Shown here in pieces: positions 18,492-26,708 of a stretch of 64,000 bases of DNA. The notes under the pieces are model-generated. The model was not told the origin of the DNA, did not search any database, and saw nothing but the letters and a program-made list of their open reading frames with translations. A program made the position numbers and the translations under genes. The stretch is from Streptomyces scabiei 87.22 (GTDB lineage Bacteria; Actinomycetota; Actinomycetes; Streptomycetales; Streptomycetaceae): contig NC_013929.1 of assembly GCF_000091305.1 (NCBI RefSeq), positions 5,270,001-5,334,000 of the forward strand, read 5' to 3'. Each line of letters starts with the position of its first letter. Positions within the stretch are counted from its first letter, which is position 1.

Positions 18492-19382
18492 ATGGCACGC
18501 GTGTGGAGATGTACGGGTCTGCGGTGGGGCGCGGACGGGCCGCTGCTGGCGTGGACCGGCGGGCGCGTGAGTCCCCTGCCGCAAGGGAAGGCGATGGCCT
18601 TCGCCGTCGTGGCCGAGGGGCGGCGGACGTGCGTCGGGGCCAGGGGAAACCCGTGTCCGCTGCGGGCCGGGGTCTCCGGGCGCAGTACCGGGGCCCGGTG
18701 CGAGGAGTGCGCGCGGCTCGACCGGGCGCATTCCGTGGCCGCCGACACGATCGCCGATGATCCGCGGCCGTATCACGTGTACCTCGCGTGGTTCGGGCCC
18801 GGCAGGGTGAAGGTCGGGATCACCGCCGTCGAGCGGGGCTCGGCCCGGCTGCTGGAGCAGGGCGCGGTCTCCTTCGCATGGCTCGGGCGGGGGCCGCTGA
18901 TGGCCGCGCGGCGGGCGGAGGAGGTGCTGCGGGCCGCGCTCGGGGTGCCGGACCGGATTCCGTACGCCGAGAAGAGGGTCGTACGGGCACGTCTGCCGGG
19001 CGCCGGGGAGCGCGTCCGCGAGTTGGCCGTGCTGCACGGGCGCGCGCTGGGGCTCGCGGGGTGGCCCGAGTCGCTGGAGCCCGTGCCGTTCCGGGCGGTC
19101 GATCACTTCGGGGTGTTCGGGCTCGACGGGCTGCCGGCCGCGGACGGTGTGGTGAGGGAGCTGGTCGCGGGCGGGGTCGTGGGCGGCGGGGTGCTCGCCG
19201 TCGCCGGGCCCGATCTGCATCTGGCCACCGGCCGGGGCGTCGTCGTCCTCGACACCCGGCTCATGACGGGGTGGGAACTGACCGCGCCGGGCGGCCACGA
19301 GGCCCGTGACGCCGTCACCGTGCCCGTGAGGGAGTCGGGCAGCGGGAGGGACGGGGGCGGCGTTCAGGACGGGCTGTTCTGA
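18492..19382 (+). CDS. DUF2797 family protein
   Basis: The 296-residue protein matches DUF2797: an N-terminal beta-rich part (about 1-45), a short Cys pair region (CEEC at about 74-77), and a GIY-YIG-like core (YHVYLAWFGPGRVKVGITAVERG, about 97-119; LLEQGAVSFAWLGRGPLMAAR, about 121-141). The GIY-YIG resemblance suggests a nuclease-derived or nucleic-acid-binding fold, but no activity is established. It is a single-gene unit downstream of the Tudor-domain gene. ATG at 18492 follows AGGG about eight bases upstream. Confidence 0.8.
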   Translation: MARVWRCTGLRWGADGPLLAWTGGRVSPLPQGKAMAFAVVAEGRRTCVGARGNPCPLRAGVSGRSTGARCEECARLDRAHSVAADTIADDPRPYHVYLAWFGPGRVKVGITAVERGSARLLEQGAVSFAWLGRGPLMAARRAEEVLRAALGVPDRIPYAEKRVVRARLPGAGERVRELAVLHGRALGLAGWPESLEPVPFRAVDHFGVFGLDGLPAADGVVRELVAGGVVGGGVLAVAGPDLHLATGRGVVVLDTRLMTGWELTAPGGHEARDAVTVPVRESGSGRDGGGVQDGLF

Positions 19383-19489
19383 ACGCGGCGGCTCGGCTCG
19401 CGGCGGTGAGGGCAAAGAGTGTGATCCCCTTTGGATCCCGTTCGGAAAGTGAGTGGACGTCGCTCGTGGCCCGGCCCGACAGTGAGGCC

Positions 19490-20020
19490 ATGGATGATCA
19501 GCGGACAGCACCTGCCGACGTACCTGCCGATGTACCTGCCGACGCCTCGGCCGGCACACCTGCCGGCACGGCCGAGAACACACTCGACGACGTACCTGGC
19601 GACGCGCTCCGCGACCCGTCCGTCGTCGCGCCGGTCCCTGCCCATGAACCCCCCTACTACGCGGTTGTCTTCACCTCCACACGGACCCGGGACCAGAGCG
19701 GGTACGCGGAGACCGCCGAGCGGATGGAGGAGCTGGTGAAGGGGGTGCCCGGGTTCCTCGGGATGGACCAGGCGTGGCGGCCCGGCGGGCCGGCGATCAC
19801 GGTGGGGTACTTCCGGGACGCCGAAGCCATCGAGCGGTGGCGGACCGACGTCGAGCACCTGGCGGCGCAGGAACGGGGGAGGGCCGAGTGGTACGAGAAC
19901 TACACCCTGCACGTCGCCAAGGTCGAGCGGAGTCACAGCTTCGTGCGAGGGGCCGACCGGGGCGAGGGCAGGCGCGGGGGCGAAGGCAGGGGCAGCGGCG
20001 CGGAGGGGCGCGAAGCATGA
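19490..20020 (+). CDS. Antibiotic biosynthesis monooxygenase (ABM) domain protein
   Basis: Residues about 60-150 form a ferredoxin-like ABM barrel (PPYYAVVFTSTRTRDQSGYAE, GFLGMDQAWRPGGPAITVGYF, AEWYENYTLHVAKVERSH). Such domains carry out cofactor-free oxidation or simply bind small molecules; the housekeeping versions have unknown substrates. About 55 residues of Ala/Pro/Asp/Val-rich repeat precede the domain and a charged Gly/Arg/Glu tail follows, both of low complexity. The start could be ATG 19490 or an in-frame codon some 30-80 bases earlier. Confidence 0.75.
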   Translation: MDDQRTAPADVPADVPADASAGTPAGTAENTLDDVPGDALRDPSVVAPVPAHEPPYYAVVFTSTRTRDQSGYAETAERMEELVKGVPGFLGMDQAWRPGGPAITVGYFRDAEAIERWRTDVEHLAAQERGRAEWYENYTLHVAKVERSHSFVRGADRGEGRRGGEGRGSGAEGREA

Positions 20021-20190
20021 CGGCGCTTGCGTAGGAGCGGGGTCAAGGCGGGGGCGCGGGGGCGCGTCCCCGCGCTCGCGGAGCTGTGGGCCCGCGGTGC
20101 GGCGGCCGGGAGAACGCCGTGGGGACGATCGCGAAAGCGCTGGTCGGCGGGGGCGGTGTCCGAGAGGCCGGGGATCTTCCCAGGGGTTGC

Positions 20191-20249
20191 CTGAGAGGTA
20201 CCTGTGCGTTTCTCAGAAAAATCACAGGTTCCGGAAAGGGCGTTCTCAG
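20191..20249. promoter_or_regulatory. Nested inverted repeats upstream of the two-component operon
   Basis: CTGAGA (20191-20196) pairs with TCTCAG (20211-20216), and ACCTGTG (20200-20206) pairs with CACAGGT (20223-20229); a further TCTCAG follows at 20244-20249. The cluster sits 25-80 bases before the response regulator start, where an autoregulatory OmpR-type site is expected. The sequence is locally A-rich, unlike its surroundings. Confidence 0.4.
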
Positions 20250-20272
20250 GGGGCACCGACAAGGTGTCCAGC

Positions 20273-21013
20273 ATGACCACGACCTCGCCCCAGGGGCGCA
20301 CCGAACTGCTGAGGCCGGACGGGAGCCCCGTCCGCGTGCTTGTGGTGGACGACGAGCTGTCGATCACCGAACTGCTGTCCATGGCCCTGCGCTACGAGGG
20401 CTGGCAGATCCGGAGTGCCGGGGACGGCACGGGCGCCCTGCAGACCGCCCGGGACTTCCGGCCCGACGCCGTCGTCCTCGACATGATGCTGCCCGACATG
20501 GACGGGCTGACCGTTCTCGGGCGGCTGCGGCGCGAGCTGCCCGATGTGCCGGTGCTCTTCCTGACGGCGAAGGACGCGGTCGAGGACCGGATCGCCGGGC
20601 TGACCGCCGGCGGCGACGACTACGTCACCAAGCCGTTCAGCCTGGAAGAGGTCGTCGCCCGGCTGCGCGGGCTCATCCGCCGCTCCGGTGCCGCCGACCG
20701 CCGCTCCGACTCCGTGCTCGTGGTCGGTGACCTCATGCTCGACGAGGACAGCCACGAGGTGTCGAGGGCCGGGGCGAACATCCACCTCACCGCCACCGAG
20801 TTCGAGCTGCTGCGGTTCCTGATGCGGAATCCGCGGCGTGTGCTCAGCAAGGCGCAGATCCTCGACCGGGTGTGGTCGTACGACTTCGGCGGCCAGGCCA
20901 ACGTGGTCGAGCTGTACATCTCGTACCTGCGGCGGAAGATCGACGCCGGGCGGGAGCCGATGATCCACACCCGGCGTGGGGCCGGCTATCTGATCAAGCC
21001 CGCGGTGTCGTGA
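20273..21013 (+). CDS. OmpR/PhoB-family response regulator
   Basis: The 246-residue protein has a receiver domain (about 20-135) with the acidic pair in VVDDE, phospho-acceptor Asp in VVLDMMLPDMDG (about 68-79) and Lys in YVTKPFS, followed by a winged-helix DNA-binding domain (about 150-240; TEFELLRFLMRNPRRVLSK and VELYISYLRRKID). It is the partner of the sensor kinase, whose GTG overlaps its stop. A short GTG start nine bases upstream is also possible. Targets probably include the downstream glycosyltransferase genes, judging by the continuous gene arrangement. Confidence 0.92.
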   Translation: MTTTSPQGRTELLRPDGSPVRVLVVDDELSITELLSMALRYEGWQIRSAGDGTGALQTARDFRPDAVVLDMMLPDMDGLTVLGRLRRELPDVPVLFLTAKDAVEDRIAGLTAGGDDYVTKPFSLEEVVARLRGLIRRSGAADRRSDSVLVVGDLMLDEDSHEVSRAGANIHLTATEFELLRFLMRNPRRVLSKAQILDRVWSYDFGGQANVVELYISYLRRKIDAGREPMIHTRRGAGYLIKPAVS

Positions 21014-22728
21014 GCGGGCGACGGCGGACGCGTACGCGGTCGTGGCCGAGGCTGCGGCTGCGGCGAGGGCGGGGACGGCAGCCGCGCACGCTGCGTACGC
21101 GGCTCGTCGTCTCCGCGGTGGCGTTGATCGCGGTGGTGGCCTCGGTCATCGGGACGGTGACGACGTTCGCGCTGAGTGAGCATCTGTACGACCAGCTGGC
21201 GGCCAACGTCCAGGACATCGCCAAGCGCACCGACGGGCCCCGGGGGCCGGGGCCGGGCGCTTCCCTGCGGGGCGGGGCGCTGGGCGACTCCGACACCCTC
21301 ACCCTGACGACGGACGAGAAACTCCAGTTCGTCACGAAGGGCGGTTCGCCGCAGTACACGATCGGTGCCGTCGTGGAGGACGGGACCGTGGTCAAGGGCG
21401 TCGTCGGCAAGCTGGCCAGCTCCAGCACCACCGGCCAGCAGGAAATGACGGCCGTCACGTTGAGCAAGGCCGACCTCGCCGCACTCGCCGGAGTCCCGAC
21501 GGACCGCAGGGCCCACCGCGTGAGCCTCCCGGACCGGGGCGACTACCTGGTCCGGTACGAGACCAACCGCGACGGTGACGCGTTCTACGTGGGCCTGCCC
21601 ACCGAGTCCGTCACCAACACCCTCAACACCCTCATCGCCGTCGAACTCAGCGTCACCGGCGCCGGGCTCGTCGCCGCCGGGATCGCCGGGTCCGTGCTCG
21701 TCGGGGTCGCCCTGCGGCCGCTGCGCAAGGTGGCGGCCACCGCGACCCGGGTCTCCGAACTGCCGCTGCACACCGGCGAGGTCACCCTCAACGAACGCGT
21801 CCCCGCCTCCGAGACCGACCCGCACACCGAGGTCGGCCAGGTCGGCGCCGCGCTCAACCGCATGCTCGACCACATCCACGGTGCCCTGCACTCACGCCAG
21901 GAGAGCGAGACGCGCGTACGGCAGTTCGTCGCCGACGCCAGTCACGAGCTGCGGACGCCCCTCGCGTCGATCCGCGGCTACGCCGAGCTGACCCGGCGCG
22001 GCCGGGAGGAGATCGGGCCCGACACCCGGCACGCGCTCGGGCGGATCGAGTCCGAGTCCGGGCGGATGACCATGCTGGTCGAGGATCTGCTGCTGCTCGC
22101 ACGGCTCGACGCCGGCCGGCCGCTGCAGTTCGAGCAGACCGACCTCATCCCCCTCGTCGTGGACACCGTCAGCGACGCGCGCGTCGCCGGACGGAGCCAC
22201 AGCTGGCGGCTCGACCTGCCGGACGTGCCCGCCCTCGTGTCGGCGGACGCCGCGCGGTTGCAGCAGGTGCTCGTCAACCTGCTGGCGAACGCCCGTACGC
22301 ACACGCCCCCCGGCACCACCGTCACCGCGCGCGTGCAGCGGCGTGGGCCGTGGATGTGCGTCGACGTCGAGGACGACGGACAGGGCATTCCGGAGGAGTT
22401 GCTGCCCCACGTGTTCGAGCGGTTCGCGCGCGGCGACTCGTCGCGGTCCCGGGCCTCCGGGTCCACCGGGCTCGGCCTCGCCATCGTGCAGGCCGTCGCC
22501 GACGCGCACGGCGGCGCGGTGACCGTCGACAGCGTGCCCGGCAGGACCGTGTTCACGGTGCATCTGCCGGCCCTCGGCCGGGACGTGCCGCTCCTCGACG
22601 ACGCCGCGAACTGGCAGCTCGACGAGGCCCGCTACGACGGGGAGTCCGACGGAGACGACCTGCTGACCGGTGCCGCACGCCGGGAGCCGGACTCACAGGC
22701 GCACCACAGTGTGAGCACACGGGCATAA
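21010..22728 (+). CDS. Membrane sensor histidine kinase
   Basis: A 572-residue kinase starting at GTG 21010 inside the regulator's stop codon. Arg-rich N-terminus, TM1 about 33-55, an extracytoplasmic sensor of about 150 residues, TM2 about 212-235, HAMP (about 236-295), then H box DASHELRTPLASIRGYAE (His about 315), N box NLLANARTHTPPG, G1 DVEDDGQGIPEE, F box FERFARGDSS and G2 GSTGLGLAIVQ. All catalytic motifs are intact. It phosphorylates the regulator at 20273. The ligand is unknown; the sensor resembles those of OmpR-type envelope-stress kinases. Confidence 0.92.
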   Translation: MSGRRRTRTRSWPRLRLRRGRGRQPRTLRTRLVVSAVALIAVVASVIGTVTTFALSEHLYDQLAANVQDIAKRTDGPRGPGPGASLRGGALGDSDTLTLTTDEKLQFVTKGGSPQYTIGAVVEDGTVVKGVVGKLASSSTTGQQEMTAVTLSKADLAALAGVPTDRRAHRVSLPDRGDYLVRYETNRDGDAFYVGLPTESVTNTLNTLIAVELSVTGAGLVAAGIAGSVLVGVALRPLRKVAATATRVSELPLHTGEVTLNERVPASETDPHTEVGQVGAALNRMLDHIHGALHSRQESETRVRQFVADASHELRTPLASIRGYAELTRRGREEIGPDTRHALGRIESESGRMTMLVEDLLLLARLDAGRPLQFEQTDLIPLVVDTVSDARVAGRSHSWRLDLPDVPALVSADAARLQQVLVNLLANARTHTPPGTTVTARVQRRGPWMCVDVEDDGQGIPEELLPHVFERFARGDSSRSRASGSTGLGLAIVQAVADAHGGAVTVDSVPGRTVFTVHLPALGRDVPLLDDAANWQLDEARYDGESDGDDLLTGAARREPDSQAHHSVSTRA

Positions 22729-22754
22729 CAGAGCGGCTCGCGAATGTGGTGGTC

Positions 22755-24272
22755 ATGCGAACCGACTCTTCTCCCGGCACCCTGCCGGCGCGGGAGCACC
22801 TCCCGGCCGGAAACGCCGGTACGCCTGTCCTGGACGTAGTGATCCCCGTCTACAACGAGGAGAAGGACCTCCGGCCGTGTGTGCTCAGACTGCACGAGCA
22901 CCTCGCGCGCACGTTCCCCTACGCGTTCCGCATCACGATCGCGGACAACGCCTCCACGGACGGCACCCCGCGGGTGGCGCGGCGGCTGGAGGCGGAACTC
23001 GCGGAGGTCCGGTCCTTCCGGCTGGAGCAGAAGGGGCGCGGGAGGGCCCTGCGGACGGTGTGGTCCGCGTCCGACGCGCCGGTCCTCGCCTACATGGACG
23101 TGGATCTGTCCACCGACCTGAACGCGCTGCTGCCGCTGGTGGCCCCGCTGATCTCCGGTCACTCCGACCTGGCCATCGGCTCCCGGCTCGCCCGCTCCTC
23201 GCGGGTGGTGCGCGGCACCAAGCGCGAGTTCATCAGCCGGGCCTACAACCTGATCCTGCGCGGCTCGCTGCAGGCCCGCTTCTCGGACGCGCAGTGCGGG
23301 TTCAAGGCGATACGCCGGGATGTCGCCCAGGTGCTGCTGCCGCTGATCGAGGACACCGGGTGGTTCTTCGACACCGAGATGCTGGTGCTCGCGGAGCGGG
23401 CCGGTCTCAGGATCCACGAGGTGCCGGTGGACTGGGTGGACGACCCGGACTCGACCGTCCACATCGTGCGGACCGCCACCGACGATCTCTTGGGGGTGTG
23501 GCGGGTCGGGAAGGCGCTGGCCACCGGGTCCCTCGCCCTGGACCGGCTCGCCCGGCCCTTCGGGGACGACCCCCGAGACCGTGAGATCCAGGACGTACCG
23601 CGCGGCCTGGCCCGCCAGCTCCTCGGCTTCTGTGTCGTCGGCGGCCTCTCCACCCTCTTCTATCTGCTCCTCTACAGCGGCTTCCGGACCTTCTCGGGGT
23701 CGCAGACCGCCAACGCGCTGGCCCTGCTGGTCTCGGCGGTCGCCAACACGGCCGCCAACCGACGGCTGACCTTCGGCGTCCGCGGCCGCGGCGGGGTCAT
23801 CAGGCACCAGGCGCAGGGGCTGGTGGTGTTCGGCATCGGACTGGCCCTCACCAGCGGCTCGCTCGCCGCGCTGAACGCGGCCACCTCCGACCCCGCGCAC
23901 TCCACGGAGCTGGCGGTCCTGGTCGCCGCGAACCTCGCGGCGACGGTGCTGCGGTTCCTGCTGTTCCGGGCGTGGGTGTTCCCGGACCGGCGCGACGGCG
24001 CCCCCACGGAGGGTTCGGCCGTCGTCGCCGCGCACCGTCCCGCACAGCACTCCCTCTCCGTCCCTCACCCCACCTCCCCGCCGGTCCCCGCGGCCGCGGC
24101 GACGGTACGGCCGGGACAGCCGGGGCCGTACGGCCGCCAGGACCGGTTCCGGCCGACGTACACCACCACCCCGTTCCGCGCCGGAGAAGCCGCGGACCCC
24201 ACCTGGGGGGAGCCGACCATGCCGATGCGGCCGGTGCGCCCGCACGATCAGGATTCGAGGAACGCACGATGA
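22755..24272 (+). CDS. GtrB-GtrA fusion: polyprenyl-phosphate glycosyltransferase plus flippase domain
   Basis: Residues about 25-265 are a GT2 domain (VLDVVIPVYNEEKDLRPCVLRLH, ADNASTDGTP, and the nucleotide-sugar/metal motif in YMDVDLSTDLNALL, FSDAQCGFKAIRRD). Residues about 290-415 are a GtrA domain with four hydrophobic helices. The tail is Pro-rich. In O-antigen glucosylation systems GtrB makes polyprenyl-P-glucose and GtrA flips it; here both are in one chain. The next gene, overlapping by 4 bases, supplies a GT-C transferase. ATG 22755 is preferred; in-frame GTGs lie just upstream. Confidence 0.88.
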   Translation: MRTDSSPGTLPAREHLPAGNAGTPVLDVVIPVYNEEKDLRPCVLRLHEHLARTFPYAFRITIADNASTDGTPRVARRLEAELAEVRSFRLEQKGRGRALRTVWSASDAPVLAYMDVDLSTDLNALLPLVAPLISGHSDLAIGSRLARSSRVVRGTKREFISRAYNLILRGSLQARFSDAQCGFKAIRRDVAQVLLPLIEDTGWFFDTEMLVLAERAGLRIHEVPVDWVDDPDSTVHIVRTATDDLLGVWRVGKALATGSLALDRLARPFGDDPRDREIQDVPRGLARQLLGFCVVGGLSTLFYLLLYSGFRTFSGSQTANALALLVSAVANTAANRRLTFGVRGRGGVIRHQAQGLVVFGIGLALTSGSLAALNAATSDPAHSTELAVLVAANLAATVLRFLLFRAWVFPDRRDGAPTEGSAVVAAHRPAQHSLSVPHPTSPPVPAAAATVRPGQPGPYGRQDRFRPTYTTTPFRAGEAADPTWGEPTMPMRPVRPHDQDSRNAR

Positions 24273-26509
24273 CCACGGAGTTCGAGACCACGAGCCGGCC
24301 GGGGGATCCCGGCGCCGACGGGGAGCCCTCGGCCACGGCCCCGCAGGGACCGGTGGCGGCGCAGGCGCCCGCCGAGCCCTCGGCCCCCGGGGCCGGTGAG
24401 CCCTCGGCCCCCGGGGCCGGTGAGCCCGCGCCGCCCTTCGCCCGGCGGCTGTGGCGGGGACGGCCGGAGGACAACCGCTGGACACGCCCCGGTTTCCTGC
24501 TCGCGCTGCTGCTGATCGGCGGCCTCTACACCTGGAACCTCACGGCCTCCGGCTACGCCAACTCCTTCTACTCGGCGGCCGTGCAGGCGGGCAGCCAGTC
24601 CTGGAAGGCGTTCTTCTTCGGCTCGCTGGACTCCGGCAACGCCATCACCGTCGACAAGCCCCCGGCCTCGCTCTGGCCGATGGCGCTGTCGGTGCGGCTG
24701 TTCGGCCTCAACTCCTTCGCGATCCTGTTCCCGCAGGTCCTGATGGCCGTCGCCACCGCCGGAGTGCTGTGGGCGGCCGTACGCCGCCGCTTCGGCGCCA
24801 CGGCCGGCTTCCTCACCATGGCGGTGTTCGCGCTCACGCCGGTCGCCGCGCTGATGTTCCGCTTCAACAACCCGGACGCGGCCCTCGCCCTGCTGATGGC
24901 CGCCGCGGTCCACTGCACCCAGCGCGCCCTGGAGAAGGCCCGGACGAAGTGGCTGGTCTGGGCGGGCGTGGCCATCGGCCTCGCCTTCCTGGTCAAGACG
25001 CTGCAGGCGTTCCTGATCCTGCCGCCGCTGGCGATCGTGTACGTCGCTCTCGCGCCCGCCCCGCTGAGGAAGCGGATCGGCCAGGTGCTGCTCGCCGGGC
25101 TCGCGATGGTCGTCGCCGGCGGCTGGTGGGTCGCGATCGTGGAGCTGTGGCCCGCGTCCTCCCGCCCGTACGTCGGTGGCTCGCAGAACAACTCCTTCCT
25201 CGAACTCACCTTCGGCTACAACGGTCTCGGCCGTCTCAACGGCGAGGAGACCGGCAGCGTCGGCGGCGGTGGTGGCGGAGGCGGTGGCGGCAACTGGGGC
25301 GAGACCGGCTGGGACCGGATGTTCAGCTCCTCCATCGGCGGCCAGATCTCCTGGCTGATCCCGGCCGCGCTGATCCTGTTCTGCGCCGCGATCTGGGCCA
25401 CCCGGAAGCTGAAGCGCACCGACACCACGCGCGCGGCCTTCCTTCTCTGGGGCGGCGCGCTGCTGATCACCATGGTGGTCTTCAGCTTCATGCAGGGCAT
25501 CTTCCACGAGTACTACACCGTGGCCCTCGCCCCCTACATCGCGCCGCTGACCGGTATGGGCGCGGCTCTCCTCTGGGAGCGGCGGACCGCCCTGTGGGCG
25601 TCGCTCACGATGGCGGCGGCCATGACGGCCACCGCGGCCTGGGGTTACGTCCTGCTCAACCGCTCCCCCGACTACCTGCCCTGGCTCAAGTGGGTCGTGC
25701 TCGTCGGCGGCCTGACCGCCGCGCTCGGCCTGGTCTTCGCGGGCCGGCTCGGCCGGCGGCTGGCGTCGGCGGTCGTGGGGCTGAGCCTCGTCACCGCGCT
25801 CGCGGGGCCGACGGCGTACACGCTCACCACGCTGGGCGAGGGGCACACCGGGTCGATCGTCACGGCCGGGCCGTCCGTCCAGGGCGGACGGGGCGGCGGC
25901 CCCGGCGGTGGCATGGGCGGCGGTCCCGGCGGCGGTGGCGGCATGCCGGGCCAGAACAACCAGAACCAGCAGGGCAACCAGAACCAGCAGGGCAACCAGA
26001 ACCAGCAAGGCGGTCAGAACGGCAACGGTCAGATGGGCCAACCCCCGACCGGCGGCTTCGGCGGCGGGCAGCAGGGCCAGGGCAACGGCCAGACCCGGAA
26101 CGGCGACGGCGGCCGTGCGGGCGGTGGCGGCGGTGGCGGCATGGGCGGCCTGCTCAACGGCGCCTCCGTCAGCGACGAGGCCAAGGAACTGCTGGAGAAG
26201 AACGTGGGTGACTACACCTGGGCCGCCGCGGCCATCGGGGCCCAGAACGCGGCGAGTTACCAGCTCGCCACCGGCGACCCGGTCATGGCGATCGGCGGCT
26301 TCAACGGCAGCGACCCGTCCCCGACCCTCGCGGAGTTCAAGCAGTACGTGGAGGACGGCAGGATCCACTACTTCATCGGCGGCGGCTCCGGCGGCGGCAT
26401 GGGCGGCGGCGACGGCACCTCCTCGCAGATCAGCTCCTGGGTCCAGGAGAACTTCGAGGCGGTGACGGTCGACGGCACGACGTTCTACGACCTGACGCAG
26501 GTGAAGTGA
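24269..26509 (+). CDS. GT39/ArnT-like membrane glycosyltransferase
   Basis: The 746-residue protein has a low-complexity N-terminus (EPSAPGAG repeated), about eleven to twelve hydrophobic helices between residues 70 and 530, and the family's first-loop acidic motif in ITVDKPPASLWP (about 128-139). A Gly-rich loop (about 330-345) and a long Gly/Gln/Asn repeat region (about 540-630, QQGNQNQ type) separate it from a soluble C-terminal domain (about 640-746). GT-C enzymes of this type transfer a sugar from polyprenyl phosphate on the outer face of the membrane. Starts inside the stop of the GtrB-GtrA gene, so the two act together. Confidence 0.87.
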   Translation: MTTEFETTSRPGDPGADGEPSATAPQGPVAAQAPAEPSAPGAGEPSAPGAGEPAPPFARRLWRGRPEDNRWTRPGFLLALLLIGGLYTWNLTASGYANSFYSAAVQAGSQSWKAFFFGSLDSGNAITVDKPPASLWPMALSVRLFGLNSFAILFPQVLMAVATAGVLWAAVRRRFGATAGFLTMAVFALTPVAALMFRFNNPDAALALLMAAAVHCTQRALEKARTKWLVWAGVAIGLAFLVKTLQAFLILPPLAIVYVALAPAPLRKRIGQVLLAGLAMVVAGGWWVAIVELWPASSRPYVGGSQNNSFLELTFGYNGLGRLNGEETGSVGGGGGGGGGGNWGETGWDRMFSSSIGGQISWLIPAALILFCAAIWATRKLKRTDTTRAAFLLWGGALLITMVVFSFMQGIFHEYYTVALAPYIAPLTGMGAALLWERRTALWASLTMAAAMTATAAWGYVLLNRSPDYLPWLKWVVLVGGLTAALGLVFAGRLGRRLASAVVGLSLVTALAGPTAYTLTTLGEGHTGSIVTAGPSVQGGRGGGPGGGMGGGPGGGGGMPGQNNQNQQGNQNQQGNQNQQGGQNGNGQMGQPPTGGFGGGQQGQGNGQTRNGDGGRAGGGGGGGMGGLLNGASVSDEAKELLEKNVGDYTWAAAAIGAQNAASYQLATGDPVMAIGGFNGSDPSPTLAEFKQYVEDGRIHYFIGGGSGGGMGGGDGTSSQISSWVQENFEAVTVDGTTFYDLTQVK

Positions 26510-26664
26510 GGACAGCGACGGAGGAGAGAGGTGGCGTAGAGAGGTGGCGTAGACAGAAGTGACGTGAGCGTGGCGGTGGCCCGGGGGCGCGGACGAACCC
26601 CCGGGCCACCGCCCCTTCCCGCGCAACCGCAACAAGCACCACCCGCCGCATGCGCGCGTGCGTC

Positions 26665-26708
26665 GTACACCGCGTTGTACGCTGTATAAGAGCTGATCTA
26701 CGGTGTAC
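26665..26708. promoter_or_regulatory. Operator/promoter region of the DHA2 exporter
   Basis: GTACACCG (26665-26672) and CGGTGTAC (26701-26708) are inverted repeats, and GTACA-N6-TGTAC forms a second, overlapping palindrome at 26665-26680. Between them lies TATAAG (26685-26690), a -10-like hexamer. The arrangement is that of a TetR-repressed promoter; the TetR gene at 28362 is the obvious candidate regulator. The second arm overlaps the first possible start codon, so the mRNA leader would be very short. Confidence 0.55.

Noticed and set aside
22632..24485. A 617-codon minus-strand frame opposite the GtrB-GtrA gene
   Set aside because: No domain or start signal; the plus strand has GT2 and GtrA domains.
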